Source of the DNA: Ga0077527 sp964486865
GTDB taxonomy: Bacteria; Pseudomonadota; Gammaproteobacteria; Burkholderiales; SG8-41
DNA: 58,331 nt
Direction of reading: 5' to 3'
NCBI GenBank assembly: GCA_964486865.1
Contig: CAZAOZ010000018.1
Location: 1 to 58,331, forward strand
A model generated the notes under the pieces. It saw only the letters and a list, made by a program, of their open reading frames with translations. It searched no databases and was not told where the DNA came from. The position numbers and the translations under genes were made by a program. Of this stretch, positions 1 through 8,658 are shown piece after piece. The first letter of the stretch is position 1. Every line of letters starts with the position of its first letter.

Positions 1-35
1 GGGTTAGGGTGAGGGGGAATAGCAGGTAATTTATA

Positions 36-48
36 TAACCAATTGTTT
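36..48 (-). repeat. Dispersed AT-rich motif, copy 1
   Basis: Minus strand AAACAATTGGTTA, preceded by TGAAT, 12 bp before the first gene. Member of the family described in the findings (AAWCAANTRGTTR). Confidence 0.5.
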
Positions 49-59
49 TATTCACTTAA

Positions 60-1031
60 ATGATAAACGCCGCCATCGTCGGCCTGGGCTGGTGGGGCAA
101 GAACATCGCCGGCGCCGTGCAGGGCAAGAGCACCAAACTGCGCTTCGTGCACGGCGTCACCCAGGAACTCGACGCCACGCGCGCCTACGCGCAGGCACAG
201 GGATTCCAGCTCTCCGCGACACTGGATGAGGCACTCGCCGATCCCGCAGTGCAGGCCGTGGTGCTGGCTACGCCTCATTCGCTGCATGCTGATCAGGTCG
301 TGCAAGTAGCGGCGGCGGGAAAACCGGTGTTTTGCGAAAAACCGCTGTCACTGACGCGGGCCGACGCCGGGCGCGCGGTTGCCGCATGCAAAAAAGCCAA
401 CGTGCCCATCGGCGTGGGCCAGAACAAGCGCTTCTGGCCGTCGATGGCCGAACTGCGCCGGGTGATCGCCAGCGGTGCTCTCGGCAAAATCATGCATGTC
501 GAAGGCCATTACAGCAACGAACACTCCAGCAAGTTCTTCGCGCCATGGCGCGATCTACCCAATGAAACCCCGGGCGCCGGCATGACCGGCACCGGCATCC
601 ATATCCTCGACGCCTTCGCCAATATCGCCGGGCCTGCGGAGCAGATCACCGCGCAGTTCATCTCCCACCGCGCCGGCGCCGACCCGCGCGACACGGTGTC
701 GGTGCTGTTCAAATTTGCCAATAGCATCAGCGGCTTCCTCGGCGCCGTGCGCGCCTCCCCCATTTATTTCCGGGTGCATGTCTTCGGCGACGAAGGTTCG
801 GTCGAAGCGCTGGACGAAACCCGCACCATCATCCGCCTGAAGGGCGGTAAAACCGAAGTGCGGGATTTTCCGAAAATCGACTCGGTGCTGGCCGAGATGG
901 ATGCTTTTGCCGATGCCGTGGCAGGCGTTACGCCCTACCCGATCACCACGGAAGAAATGGTCAACACCATTGCATCATTCGAGGCGGTGATTCAGTCGAT
1001 TGCCACGGGAAGCACGGTCCGGCTGCAGTAG
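60..1031 (+). CDS. Gfo/Idh/MocA family NAD(P)-dependent oxidoreductase
   Basis: A 323-residue protein with an N-terminal Rossmann nucleotide-binding motif (GLGWWGKNI, residues 8-16) and the family's EKP signature (CEKPLSLT, about residue 92), whose Lys is the usual catalytic residue. The C-terminal half fits the alpha/beta substrate domain. Members oxidise or reduce sugars, inositols or related polyols, and the sequence does not reveal the substrate. The start is the first ATG after an AT-rich stretch at 30-58; no strong Shine-Dalgarno is visible. It stands alone on the plus strand and converges on ubiT after 19 bp. The upstream neighbour lies outside the window. The family call is secure; the function is open. 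Confidence 0.9.
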   Translation: MINAAIVGLGWWGKNIAGAVQGKSTKLRFVHGVTQELDATRAYAQAQGFQLSATLDEALADPAVQAVVLATPHSLHADQVVQVAAAGKPVFCEKPLSLTRADAGRAVAACKKANVPIGVGQNKRFWPSMAELRRVIASGALGKIMHVEGHYSNEHSSKFFAPWRDLPNETPGAGMTGTGIHILDAFANIAGPAEQITAQFISHRAGADPRDTVSVLFKFANSISGFLGAVRASPIYFRVHVFGDEGSVEALDETRTIIRLKGGKTEVRDFPKIDSVLAEMDAFADAVAGVTPYPITTEEMVNTIASFEAVIQSIATGSTVRLQ

Positions 1032-1050
1032 CAAGACTTCGGCGCGCGCT

Positions 1051-1518
1051 TTAGGCCGCGCGGTTGCGGAATGTCCTGAACAGCTCCGCCAGATCCACTG
1101 CGTCGAGCATGTTTTTGACGATCAGCCCCAGCTCGGTGTCGCCTTCGATCGCCAGTTCGCGGTTGAAAAACAGCGTATCCGGATCTTCCTGCCGCGCCAG
1201 CAGGCGCAGGAACGCGGAGACATCGGCACGCAGCGTCAAATCATAATCGCGACGCTCGCCCAGCAATGGCTGCGCCATGCCATTGCGCCAGATCAATCGC
1301 GCCTCACTGCAGGCATCGACTGCCACCACGCGAAAAGTGCGTCCTTCCAGTTGCGCAATGCTGTCCCGCGGCAGTACCCCCATGCGCACCGCCAGGTTCA
1401 GCGCCGTGCACAGCGCAACGGCGTGCGGCCATTGCGGCAGCCGTGCGCCGAGCCGCGCCATTACATCGGGGATCCGGAAGTGCGGAATGCGCATGCGGTG
1501 TGCGGCGTCCGTGCTCAT
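1051..1518 (-). CDS. ubiT: UbiT, SCP2-domain accessory factor of anaerobic ubiquinone synthesis
   Basis: A 155-residue protein of the SCP2/sterol-carrier fold (YhbT). In E. coli UbiT carries quinone intermediates and is needed for ubiquinone synthesis, including the oxygen-independent route. The SCP2 core is recognisable from about residue 40, including the stretch LFFNRELAIEGDTELG near residue 115. It is the last gene of a three-gene minus-strand operon. Its ATG overlaps the ubiV stop by 4 bp (ATGA), which implies translational coupling. Identification rests on the fold and above all on its place after ubiU and ubiV. Confidence 0.88.
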   Translation of the reverse strand: MSTDAAHRMRIPHFRIPDVMARLGARLPQWPHAVALCTALNLAVRMGVLPRDSIAQLEGRTFRVVAVDACSEARLIWRNGMAQPLLGERRDYDLTLRADVSAFLRLLARQEDPDTLFFNRELAIEGDTELGLIVKNMLDAVDLAELFRTFRNRAA

Positions 1519-2444
1519 GACGGTTGCCGCGGTGCCGCTACTGGGCCGGCATGCTGTCCCTGCTCGATGCCAGCGCGGCCGAACCAGTAGCCGTCCACCA
1601 TGCCTTCGGCATGCCAGGCCGGATCGGATGCCGGCGCATCATGGGCATTGCGGCGCGCCGCGGCGAAGGCGGCCACGATTTCGGCCATGTGAGCAGCCTG
1701 CGGGCTGATGCGGACGGCGTCGATGGCCATTTCGCGCAGCGCAGGCATCTGCGCCAGCAGGTTGTAACACTGGGCGGACATGGTCTGGATGCCGTTGATG
1801 CGCAGGAAATCCCGGCCTTCGCGCGTTTTCAGCACCATACCGCCGGGATGATCCAGGCACTTGAACTGGCAGTCATCCTTGCTCAGGTTGTAATGCCGTG
1901 CCGTGAAGCAGCGTGCCGAGAACGCCAGCGGCAGCGGCCCGAAGGCAAATACCTCCGTCTGCAATCCGGCCGGCCGGCTCCGGTGCAAGATCTCCACCAT
2001 ATTCCCCGATGCTTCCAGCGGCGGCACCCAGCGGACCGCGCCGAGACCGGCGTAGCTCTGCAGCGTCGCTTCGTTATAGATGTTCAGGTGCGGCCCGGCC
2101 ACGAACCGATGCTTGCGCCTGAGCAGGTTCACCGCACCGAGATCATTGGCCTCGACCAGGCAGTCCGGAAATTCCGCGGCGCCATCGATCAGGCGCTGCA
2201 GTTCCTTCAGGTCGCTCGCGGATTCCAGCAAGGCGCGCGCGGACAGCACGACCTCCTTGCCGGCTGCCGCAAGCCGCCGCGCCAGAGCCAGCCAGTCCGC
2301 GACGCGCAATTCCTTGCGGCGCGCGCAAATGACTTCGCCCAGATAGACGGTGTCGATGTCCGGGTTGTCGCGCACCGCATCGTAAAACGCCAGCACATCC
2401 GGCTTCGGCCAGAAAAACAGCAGCGGTCCCAGTGCGATTTTCAT
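1515..2444 (-). CDS. ubiV: UbiV, U32-family Fe-S protein of oxygen-independent ubiquinone synthesis
   Basis: A 309-residue U32 protein (YhbV). In E. coli UbiU and UbiV form a heterodimer that hydroxylates the ubiquinone ring without O2, and each binds a 4Fe-4S cluster. The cluster cysteines are present here as C40, C179, C192 and C196, close to E. coli C39, C180, C193 and C197. The start ATG lies 11 bp after the ubiU stop, and the 3' end overlaps ubiT. It is slightly longer than the E. coli protein, mostly at the C-terminus, which is Ala/Gln-rich. No peptidase activity is expected despite the family name. Confidence 0.93.
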   Translation of the reverse strand: MKIALGPLLFFWPKPDVLAFYDAVRDNPDIDTVYLGEVICARRKELRVADWLALARRLAAAGKEVVLSARALLESASDLKELQRLIDGAAEFPDCLVEANDLGAVNLLRRKHRFVAGPHLNIYNEATLQSYAGLGAVRWVPPLEASGNMVEILHRSRPAGLQTEVFAFGPLPLAFSARCFTARHYNLSKDDCQFKCLDHPGGMVLKTREGRDFLRINGIQTMSAQCYNLLAQMPALREMAIDAVRISPQAAHMAEIVAAFAAARRNAHDAPASDPAWHAEGMVDGYWFGRAGIEQGQHAGPVAAPRQPS

Positions 2445-2455
2445 GCGATGTTTAT

Positions 2456-3469
2456 TCAGCGCCAGGGCCGGCTGTAGGCGCCCAGCGTCGCCTGCTGACC
2501 TTCCGACAGGCGGGCGAGTTCCTGTTGCCAGGCCGGCCGAACCTGGTAGCTGCCTGCATTCGCGGCGAGCTGGTTCAGCGCCGCGCGCAGCGTCCGCGTG
2601 ACCTGCGCCACATAGGTCGGGCTGCGCTGGCGCCCTTCGACCTTGATGGCAGCCACGCCGATGCGGACGATATCCGGCAGGATCGGCAGCACATTGAGGC
2701 TGGTGGGTTCCTCCAGCGCATAATAAGTGGCGCCCGCGACCTCAAAGCGCCCTTTGCACAGCGTCGGGTAGCCGGCGGGCTCGCGGTCGCCGAAGCGGTC
2801 GATCAGGATCCCGTTGAGCCTCGTCTCCATGACCCCCGGTTTCTGGTCCCATTTCACGTGCTTCGCGGGAGAACAGGCGCCGACGGTGTTGGGTGACTCG
2901 CCGCAGGCGTAAGACGACAGCCAGCAGCGTCCTTCATTCATCACGCACAGGCTGCCGAAACCGAAGACTTCAATTTCCACGGCGGTATGGCGTATCACCT
3001 GCTCCACCTGGGCGAGTGTCAGCACACGCGGCAGCACGGCGCGCCGGATGCCGAACTCCTCGGCGGCGAAATTGACCGCCTCATGATTGGTCGCCGACCC
3101 CTGCACCGACAGGTGCAGCCGCAGGCCGGGATGACGGCGGCTGGCATATTCGAGCAGGCCGATGTCGGCCAGCAGCACCGCATCGACGCCCAGATCGGCG
3201 GCCGCATCCACCGCACGCTGCCAGTCCGCGGCGCGCCCGGGCTGCGGAAAAGTGTTGATCGCCAGCAACACCTGCTTGTCGCGTGATTGCGCATAGCGGA
3301 TGCCCTCCGCCATCGTTTTCTCGTCGAAATTGAGGCCGGCGAAATTGCGGGCATTGGTGTCGTTCTTGAAGCCCAGATAGACGGCGTCGGCGCCGCAGTC
3401 GATCGCGGCTTTCAGCGCCGGCAGGCTGCCGGCAGGACACACCAGATCGGGCAGCCGGTCAGCGGGCAT
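2456..3469 (-). CDS. ubiU: UbiU, U32-family Fe-S protein of oxygen-independent ubiquinone synthesis
   Basis: A 337-residue U32 protein (YhbU) opening with the family motif LVCPAGSLPALKAAIDCGAD. Four cysteines, C175, C182, C199 and C238, sit exactly six residues beyond the known E. coli 4Fe-4S ligands (C169, C176, C193, C232). It is first in the ubiUVT operon, so the set works together in hydroxylating the ubiquinone head group under anoxia. An FNR-type box lies 65 bp before the start codon (separate entry), consistent with reported Fnr control of ubiUV in E. coli. The organism therefore probably respires with ubiquinone under low oxygen or nitrate. Confidence 0.95.
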   Translation of the reverse strand: MPADRLPDLVCPAGSLPALKAAIDCGADAVYLGFKNDTNARNFAGLNFDEKTMAEGIRYAQSRDKQVLLAINTFPQPGRAADWQRAVDAAADLGVDAVLLADIGLLEYASRRHPGLRLHLSVQGSATNHEAVNFAAEEFGIRRAVLPRVLTLAQVEQVIRHTAVEIEVFGFGSLCVMNEGRCWLSSYACGESPNTVGACSPAKHVKWDQKPGVMETRLNGILIDRFGDREPAGYPTLCKGRFEVAGATYYALEEPTSLNVLPILPDIVRIGVAAIKVEGRQRSPTYVAQVTRTLRAALNQLAANAGSYQVRPAWQQELARLSEGQQATLGAYSRPWR

Positions 3470-3505
3470 GGTTCACGGAAGGCGGTATGCGCATGTCAGG
3501 GGCGC

Positions 3506-3547
3506 ACTGTAGCTGCCGGCCGCTTGGATATGTTTGAGTTAAATCAA
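3506..3547 (-). promoter_or_regulatory. FNR/ANR-type promoter of ubiUVT
   Basis: TTGAG-TTAA-ATCAA at 3534-3547 matches the FNR consensus TTGAT-N4-ATCAA at 9 of 10 positions. On the minus strand a -10-like TACAGT lies at 3511-3506. A start at about 3499 would put the box centre at -41.5, the class II activator position. The geometry is seen in the sequence; the regulation is inferred. Confidence 0.7.
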
Positions 3548-3679
3548 ACTTTCGGTATTGCGGGTAATCATGCCGCGACGGATTTTCCACGGGGACCGCA
3601 GCGTTTCCGCCAAGACATGCCTGGGGAGGTGCAGCCGCAAACAACAAGGGCGCCCCGGCGTCCTTGTTTTGCTTCCGCC

Positions 3680-3841
3680 TTATTGCCGCGGCGTCCCGGC
3701 CTGCTGGTCGGATGCGGGCGGCGGCGTGCCTTCCTCAGCCGGCGGCGCATCCTCAGCCTGCTTGCGCGCCTTCTTCTCTTCCTTTTTCTGCTTCTTGGCC
3801 AGTTCGCGCTGCCGTTTGGCAAACCCGTAGTTTGGTTTCAT
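3680..3841 (-). CDS. Small Lys/Glu-rich conserved protein (53 aa)
   Basis: A 53-residue frame beginning MKPNYGFAKRQRELAKKQKK, followed by EEKKARKQAED and a Pro/Ala/Glu-rich tail ending GTPRQ. A strong Shine-Dalgarno (GAGGAG) lies 8 nt before the ATG, which supports translation. The N-terminal two thirds should form one highly charged helix; there is no signal peptide or membrane segment. I recall similar KPNYxFAKRQRE proteins as short uncharacterised genes in other proteobacteria, but no function. It sits downstream of pckG, after that gene's terminator, and heads toward the ubiU promoter. RNA or nucleic-acid binding is plausible from charge alone. Confidence 0.75.
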   Translation of the reverse strand: MKPNYGFAKRQRELAKKQKKEEKKARKQAEDAPPAEEGTPPPASDQQAGTPRQ

Positions 3842-3869
3842 CGGCGCTTCTCCTCAATAAATCCTCAAT

Positions 3870-3908
3870 AAAAAATAAAACGGCGACAGCGCATCAGCGC
3901 CGTCGCCG
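3870..3908 (-). terminator. Rho-independent terminator of pckG
   Basis: On the minus strand a 12-bp stem (CGGCGACGGCGC / GCGCTGTCGCCG, one G-U pair) with a TGAT loop is followed by TTTTATTTTTTATT. It lies 30 bp past the pckG stop. Confidence 0.9.
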
Positions 3909-3938
3909 TTGTCGCTGCCACCGGGATGCAGAGGTGGC

Positions 3939-5777
3939 TTATAGCGCCTTCTCCAGCGCCTGCCGCTGCGCGGTCATTTCCGCCGGCAGGCGGGACTGCA
4001 GCTTGCCGAACAGTTCGTCGTGATCCTTGACCTCGGCGCGCCAGGCGTCATGGTCAACATGGATCAGTTCGTCGAAAGTGGCACGGCTGAATCCGGGCAT
4101 GCCCTGCCATTCCATGTCTTCATAGCGCGGCATGTTGCCGAGCGGGGTTGCGGTAGCGCCTGATTTTCCTTCACAGCGCTCGACCACCCATTTCAGCACA
4201 CGCATGTTTTCACCGAAGCCCGGCCACATGAATTTGCCGTTCGAATCGCGGCGGAACCAGTTGACCGCAAAAATCTTCGGCGGCACTTTGACTTTGGCAC
4301 CGACACTGAGCCAGTGCCTGAAGTAGTCGCCGAAGTGATAGCCGCAGAACGGCAGCATGGCGAAGGGATCGCGGCGCACGACACCCACCTTGCCGACGAT
4401 GGCTGCAGTGGTCTCGGAGGCCATGGTGGCAGCGAGGTACACGCCGTGTTGCCAGTCCTTGGCTTCGGTGACCAGCGGCACGATGGTGGTGCGGCGGCCG
4501 CCGAACAGGAAAGCGCTGATCGGCACCCCGGCAGGATTTTCCCAGTCGGCATCCATGGACGGGATCTGCGAGGCATGGACCGTGAAACGCGAATTCGGAT
4601 GCGCCGCCAGACGGCCGCTCTCCGGCGTCCACGATTGGCCGGTCCAGTCGGTGAGGTGTTGCGGCGGCTCCTTGCTCAAGCCTTCCCACCATACGTCGCC
4701 GTCGTCGGTCAGCGCGACATTGGTGAAAATGGTGTTGGTCTTCAGCGCGGCGAGGCAGTTGGCGTTGGTTTCTTCCGAGGTGCCGGGAGCGACGCCGAAA
4801 GCACCGGCTTCCGGGTTGATGGCATACAGCCGGCCGTCCGGGCCCGGCTTGATCCATGCAATGTCCTCGCCGATGGTCGTGACTTTCCAGCCCTCCAGCG
4901 CCTTGGGCGGGATCAGCATGGCAAGATTGGTCTTGCCGCAGGCGCTGGGGAATGCGGCTGCGATGTAATGTTTTTTCCCGCCCGGCGGCTGGATGCCGAG
5001 GATCAGCATGTGTTCAGCCAGCCAGCCCTGCTCCCTGGCCATGATCGAGGCGATGCGCAGCGCAAAGCACTTCTTGCCGAGCAGCGCATTGCCGCCGTAG
5101 CCGCTGCCGAAGGACCAGATCAGCTTTTCTTCCGGGAAATGGGTAATGAACTTGTGTTCCTTGTTGCTGGGCCACGGAATGTCACGCTGGCCCGGTTTGA
5201 GCGGCATGCCCACTGAATGCAGGCACGGCACGAAGCCGCCATCCTTGCCCAGCACGTCGAGCACCTTGCGGCCGATGCGGGTCATGATGCGCATGCTGAC
5301 CACGACATAAGCCGAGTCGGTCAGTTCAACGCCGATATGGGCAATATGCGAACCCAGCGGGCCCATGCTGAACGGGATCACATACATGGTGCGACCGCGC
5401 ATGCAACCATCGTAGAGCTTGCGCATGGTCGCCTTCATTTCTTCCGGGGCGATCCAGTTGTTGTTGGGGCCGGCGTCGTCCCTGTTTTTGCTGCAGACGA
5501 AGGTGCGGTCTTCCATCCGCGCCACGTCATCGGGGTCGGAGCGGGCCAGGAAACAGCCGGGGCGCTTTTCCTGATTCAGGCGAATCAGCGTGCCGGCGGC
5601 GACCATTTCGCTGCACAGGCGGTCGTATTCTTCCTGTGAACCGTCGCACCACACGATGCGGTCGGGCTTGGTCAGTTGCGCCACTTCGGCCACCCAGGCT
5701 TTCAGCCGGGCATGGTTGACATGGGCGGGGGCATCCATCGCCGGCGCAATCTGCGCCTTGGTGGCGGGCTGGTTCAT
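3939..5777 (-). CDS. pckG: Phosphoenolpyruvate carboxykinase (GTP)
   Basis: A 612-residue enzyme of the GTP-dependent PEPCK family, interconverting oxaloacetate + GTP and PEP + GDP + CO2, the entry to gluconeogenesis. The kinase-1a P-loop with its reactive cysteine (FPSACGKTNLAML) is present near residue 280, and the length is typical. An ATG six codons upstream is in frame, but the GAGGAG Shine-Dalgarno lies between the two ATGs, so the start at 5777 is preferred. It is monocistronic: a strong terminator follows, and 181 bp separate it from the MFS gene upstream. Confidence 0.96.
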   Translation of the reverse strand: MNQPATKAQIAPAMDAPAHVNHARLKAWVAEVAQLTKPDRIVWCDGSQEEYDRLCSEMVAAGTLIRLNQEKRPGCFLARSDPDDVARMEDRTFVCSKNRDDAGPNNNWIAPEEMKATMRKLYDGCMRGRTMYVIPFSMGPLGSHIAHIGVELTDSAYVVVSMRIMTRIGRKVLDVLGKDGGFVPCLHSVGMPLKPGQRDIPWPSNKEHKFITHFPEEKLIWSFGSGYGGNALLGKKCFALRIASIMAREQGWLAEHMLILGIQPPGGKKHYIAAAFPSACGKTNLAMLIPPKALEGWKVTTIGEDIAWIKPGPDGRLYAINPEAGAFGVAPGTSEETNANCLAALKTNTIFTNVALTDDGDVWWEGLSKEPPQHLTDWTGQSWTPESGRLAAHPNSRFTVHASQIPSMDADWENPAGVPISAFLFGGRRTTIVPLVTEAKDWQHGVYLAATMASETTAAIVGKVGVVRRDPFAMLPFCGYHFGDYFRHWLSVGAKVKVPPKIFAVNWFRRDSNGKFMWPGFGENMRVLKWVVERCEGKSGATATPLGNMPRYEDMEWQGMPGFSRATFDELIHVDHDAWRAEVKDHDELFGKLQSRLPAEMTAQRQALEKAL

Positions 5778-5958
5778 CTGCGACTCCTCTTGCAAAACCG
5801 TTGGATTTTTCTAAAAAACAAAGGCAAAGCGAAACTTGAAGGTCCCGCTCTGCCAAATTGGGATGAATTTTACCGGATTTCCGGCAGTATTGCCCTGCTG
5901 GGTATGTCTTGCCACATCGCGAAACGCAGGGCTTCAGTCCATGAAAATGACTGCCTGA

Positions 5959-7134
5959 TCAGGCTGTTGCAACGCGCGGCCGGCGCCCGTAGAACAGGAT
6001 CGCCGCACCGGTCACCAGCAGAAACGGGATCGCACCGTAGTTCATGACTTCCCAGCCGCGCGCCGAAAACAGCCAGCCTGAGGATGCAGAACTGATGGCC
6101 ATGGTGATGAAAATAGCCAGGTCGTTGGCGCCCTGCACTTTGGCTCGTTCCGACGGCGCATGGGTTTCAGTGAGCAGCGTGGTGCCGCCGACATACATGA
6201 AATTCCAGCCCACGCCAATCAGCATCAGCGCGATCCAGAAATGCATGACTTCGACGCCCTGCAGCGCGATGGCGACGCAGGCCAGGCTCAGCAGCACGCC
6301 GGTGAACAGGATGGCGCGCACGCCGAAGCGCTTGATCAGCGAACCCGTCACGAACGATGGCGCAAACATCGCAATGACATGCCACTGGATGACAAAGGCC
6401 GCGTCGCTGAACGGATGCAGGCAGGCTTTCATTGCCAGCGGCGTCGCCGTCATCAGCAGGTTCATTACGCCATAGCCGACCATGCCCGACAGTACGGCGA
6501 CCAGAAACGCCGGCTGGCGCGCGATCACGGCCAGCGGCCGGCCGTGATCCTTCTGCTCGGCCGCGGTCAGACGCGGAATGTTCATCATGCGCTGCAGCGC
6601 CAGTGCAATCACGCAAAAACCGATCAATGCCAGGTAACTGCCGAGGAATTCCGCCGGCAGAATGTCCTTGGTGAGCTTGCTGGTCTGCGGACCAAGCACG
6701 CCGCCGACCAACCCGCCTGCCATGACCAGCGAGATGGCCTTGCTTTTGAAATCCATGCTGGCGACGTCGGCTGCGGCAAATCGGTAATACTGGCCCGAGG
6801 CGTTATAGACGCCCATCACCAGCGTACCTGCGCACAGCGTCCAGAAGCTGTGGCTATAGACTGCAAAACCGCAAATCAGTGCGCCAAAGATACCGATCAG
6901 AGTGCCGATGTTGAAACCGTTGACCCGGCCGATGCGCCGCATCAGATGCGATACCGGAAGCGTGGTCAGCGCAGCGCCGATCACATAGAACGTGACCGGC
7001 AGCGTCGCCAGCGACTTGTCGGTGGCCAGCGCGTAACCGGCCAGTCCGTTGATGGCGATCAGGATGGTGTTGTTGGTAAACAGCAGCGCCTGGGTCGCAC
7101 ACAGCAGCGCAACGTTTTTCTTTTCGGCAGTCAA
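5959..7134 (-). CDS. MFS transporter
   Basis: A 391-residue polytopic protein with about twelve hydrophobic segments and the MFS loop 2-3 signature as LMRRIGRVNGFNIG (about residue 64). The substrate cannot be told from the sequence. The start ATG follows the upstream GST gene by 21 bp, so the two are probably co-transcribed. Efflux of a conjugate or small acid is possible from that context, but this is only inference. Confidence 0.85.
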   Translation of the reverse strand: MTAEKKNVALLCATQALLFTNNTILIAINGLAGYALATDKSLATLPVTFYVIGAALTTLPVSHLMRRIGRVNGFNIGTLIGIFGALICGFAVYSHSFWTLCAGTLVMGVYNASGQYYRFAAADVASMDFKSKAISLVMAGGLVGGVLGPQTSKLTKDILPAEFLGSYLALIGFCVIALALQRMMNIPRLTAAEQKDHGRPLAVIARQPAFLVAVLSGMVGYGVMNLLMTATPLAMKACLHPFSDAAFVIQWHVIAMFAPSFVTGSLIKRFGVRAILFTGVLLSLACVAIALQGVEVMHFWIALMLIGVGWNFMYVGGTTLLTETHAPSERAKVQGANDLAIFITMAISSASSGWLFSARGWEVMNYGAIPFLLVTGAAILFYGRRPRVATA

Positions 7135-7155
7135 TTCATGCGCCTGGACGGGGAA

Positions 7156-7851
7156 TCAGCGCTTCTGGAACTGGATTTTGCCGAACATCACTTCGCGTGC
7201 CTTGTCATCGACCGGATTGGCAGTCGATTCATCGGCCAGCACTTTCAGCGCGCGCTGCACGGCGGGACGCGCATTGATCGCATCAAACCAGCGTTTGGCA
7301 TGCGGGTACTCGTTCATGTCGATGCCGCGGCTTTCGGCATTGCGCATCCATGGAAATATCGCCATGTCGGCGATGGTGTATTCGTTGCAGGAGACAAATT
7401 TCGACTGCGCCAGCTGCTTGTCGAGCACATGGGTCAGCCGGTTGGCTTCGTTGGTATAGCGCTCGATCGCGTATGCGATCTTGTCCTTGGCATAGCGGCG
7501 AAAATGATTGGCCTGGCCGAACATCGGTCCGATGCCGCCCATCTGCCACATCAGCCATTGCGTGCAGCTCCAGCGCTGCGCCAGATCCGCGGGCAGGAAT
7601 TTACCGGTCTTGGAGGCGAGATAGAGCAGGATCGCGCCCGACTCCATCAGCGACAGCGGCTTGCCGCCGGGACCGTCCGGATCGACCATGGCCGGTATGC
7701 GGTTGTTCGGGCTGATCTTCAGGAATTCGGGCTTGAACTGGTCGCCGGTGCGGATGTTCACCCCATGCACCCGGTACGGCAGCCCGGTTTCTTCCAGCAT
7801 GATATGGACTTTGTGGCCGTTGGGCGTGGCCCAGCTGTACAGCTCGATCAT
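7156..7851 (-). CDS. yfcG: Nu-class glutathione S-transferase, YfcG-like
   Basis: A 231-residue protein with a thioredoxin-fold N-terminus (IELYSWATPNGHKVHIMLEE) and the GST C-terminal helical domain. The conserved segments TPNGHK, EFLKISPNNRIPA, ESGAILLYLA, GGIGPMFGQ and YAIERY match E. coli YfcG closely. YfcG has glutathione-dependent disulfide reductase activity and poor classic transferase activity; the active-site Thr of TPNGHK is kept. It is followed 21 bp later by the MFS gene in the same direction. The C-terminus is about 15 residues longer than in YfcG. Confidence 0.88.
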   Translation of the reverse strand: MIELYSWATPNGHKVHIMLEETGLPYRVHGVNIRTGDQFKPEFLKISPNNRIPAMVDPDGPGGKPLSLMESGAILLYLASKTGKFLPADLAQRWSCTQWLMWQMGGIGPMFGQANHFRRYAKDKIAYAIERYTNEANRLTHVLDKQLAQSKFVSCNEYTIADMAIFPWMRNAESRGIDMNEYPHAKRWFDAINARPAVQRALKVLADESTANPVDDKAREVMFGKIQFQKR

Positions 7852-8000
7852 GATGTCTCCGCGCAGCGGTGGTTAAGGCAGATGAATTCAGAGGTCGGTC
7901 AGTATAACGCAGGCCCCGTTCTGTTCCTGATACCCTTCATCATCCTGCCATGATTTCCTCACGCGATTTTCTGCTTGTTCAGCGCGGTGAAACCACCAGA

Positions 8001-8024
8001 GAAAAGGCAGCGTTGAACGCTGCC
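8001..8024 (-). terminator. Rho-independent terminator of ygfX
   Basis: Minus strand stem GGCAGCG / CGCTGCC with a TTCAA loop, followed by TTTTC, 24 bp past the ygfX stop. Confidence 0.7.
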
Positions 8025-8047
8025 GACACCTGCACGACCTTGCGCCT

Positions 8048-8509
8048 TCACGGCGTGGCGGCGTCATCCGGTTCCGCCCGCGGCCCCCAGCGCAGCCACA
8101 CGCGCAAACGGCGGAATGCCGCGGGGTCGAGGCTGTCGCCCAGCAGCACCACATGCGCCGGCCAGCGCTGATCGTCGCGCCGGATGTTCAGCACGGTCAG
8201 CCACGGCGTCACGGTACTGCTGCCGAGGATGCACCCGCAATACCAGGCACCGGCATGCGTCTGCAGCCGGACATGTTCGCGATCGGTCAGTTCAAGACGC
8301 ACGATGGATGCGGGCTGGCGCAGCAAGGCGTGACGCGAAATGGTCGCGTACGCACTGAACATCAGCAGCAATGCGGCCCCTGCAATCAGCCATGCGCCGG
8401 CGGCCAGTGTCAGCACCGCGCACAATGCAGCGATATGCGCAGCAATCAGGACGATGGCCAGCCGCCGCGAAGGCTGCAACTGAATCGGTTCGAGCCGGAT
8501 TTCTTTCAC
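8048..8509 (-). CDS. ygfX: YgfX/CptA-type small membrane protein
   Basis: A 153-residue protein with two adjacent membrane helices (about residues 18-36 and 38-56), then a soluble domain with a WYCGCILG segment and a C-terminal W-rich motif (RLRVWLRWG), as in YgfX/CptA (DUF1434-type). In E. coli YgfX was described as a toxin acting on MreB and FtsZ and paired with SdhE (YgfY). No sdhE-like gene is present here, and it lies divergent from ygfZ. The start appears to be GTG, since no in-frame ATG is nearby. The family call is moderately certain; toxin activity is not established. Confidence 0.7.
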   Translation of the reverse strand: MKEIRLEPIQLQPSRRLAIVLIAAHIAALCAVLTLAAGAWLIAGAALLLMFSAYATISRHALLRQPASIVRLELTDREHVRLQTHAGAWYCGCILGSSTVTPWLTVLNIRRDDQRWPAHVVLLGDSLDPAAFRRLRVWLRWGPRAEPDDAATP

Positions 8510-8563
8510 CGCGTCATTGCAGCGGAATCGGCTGCGGATTGCAAACCAGCGGCAGAATCTTCA

Positions 8564-8576
8564 TAACACATTGTTT
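8564..8576 (-). repeat. Dispersed AT-rich motif, copy 2
   Basis: Minus strand AAACAATGTGTTA preceded by ATCAATAG, in the ygfX/ygfZ divergent intergenic region. Confidence 0.55.
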
Positions 8577-8658
8577 CTATTGATAATTTTGCATTTCGGC
8601 TGCCCGGCGCTATGATGCCGCACTTGCAGCAACAACTTGCCGATGAAACAGACATGCC

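Noticed and set aside
1..17. GGGTTAGGGTGAGGGGG resembles a telomere-like repeat at the window start
   Set aside because: Only about one and a half units, not repeated, and followed at once by an ordinary bacterial gene.
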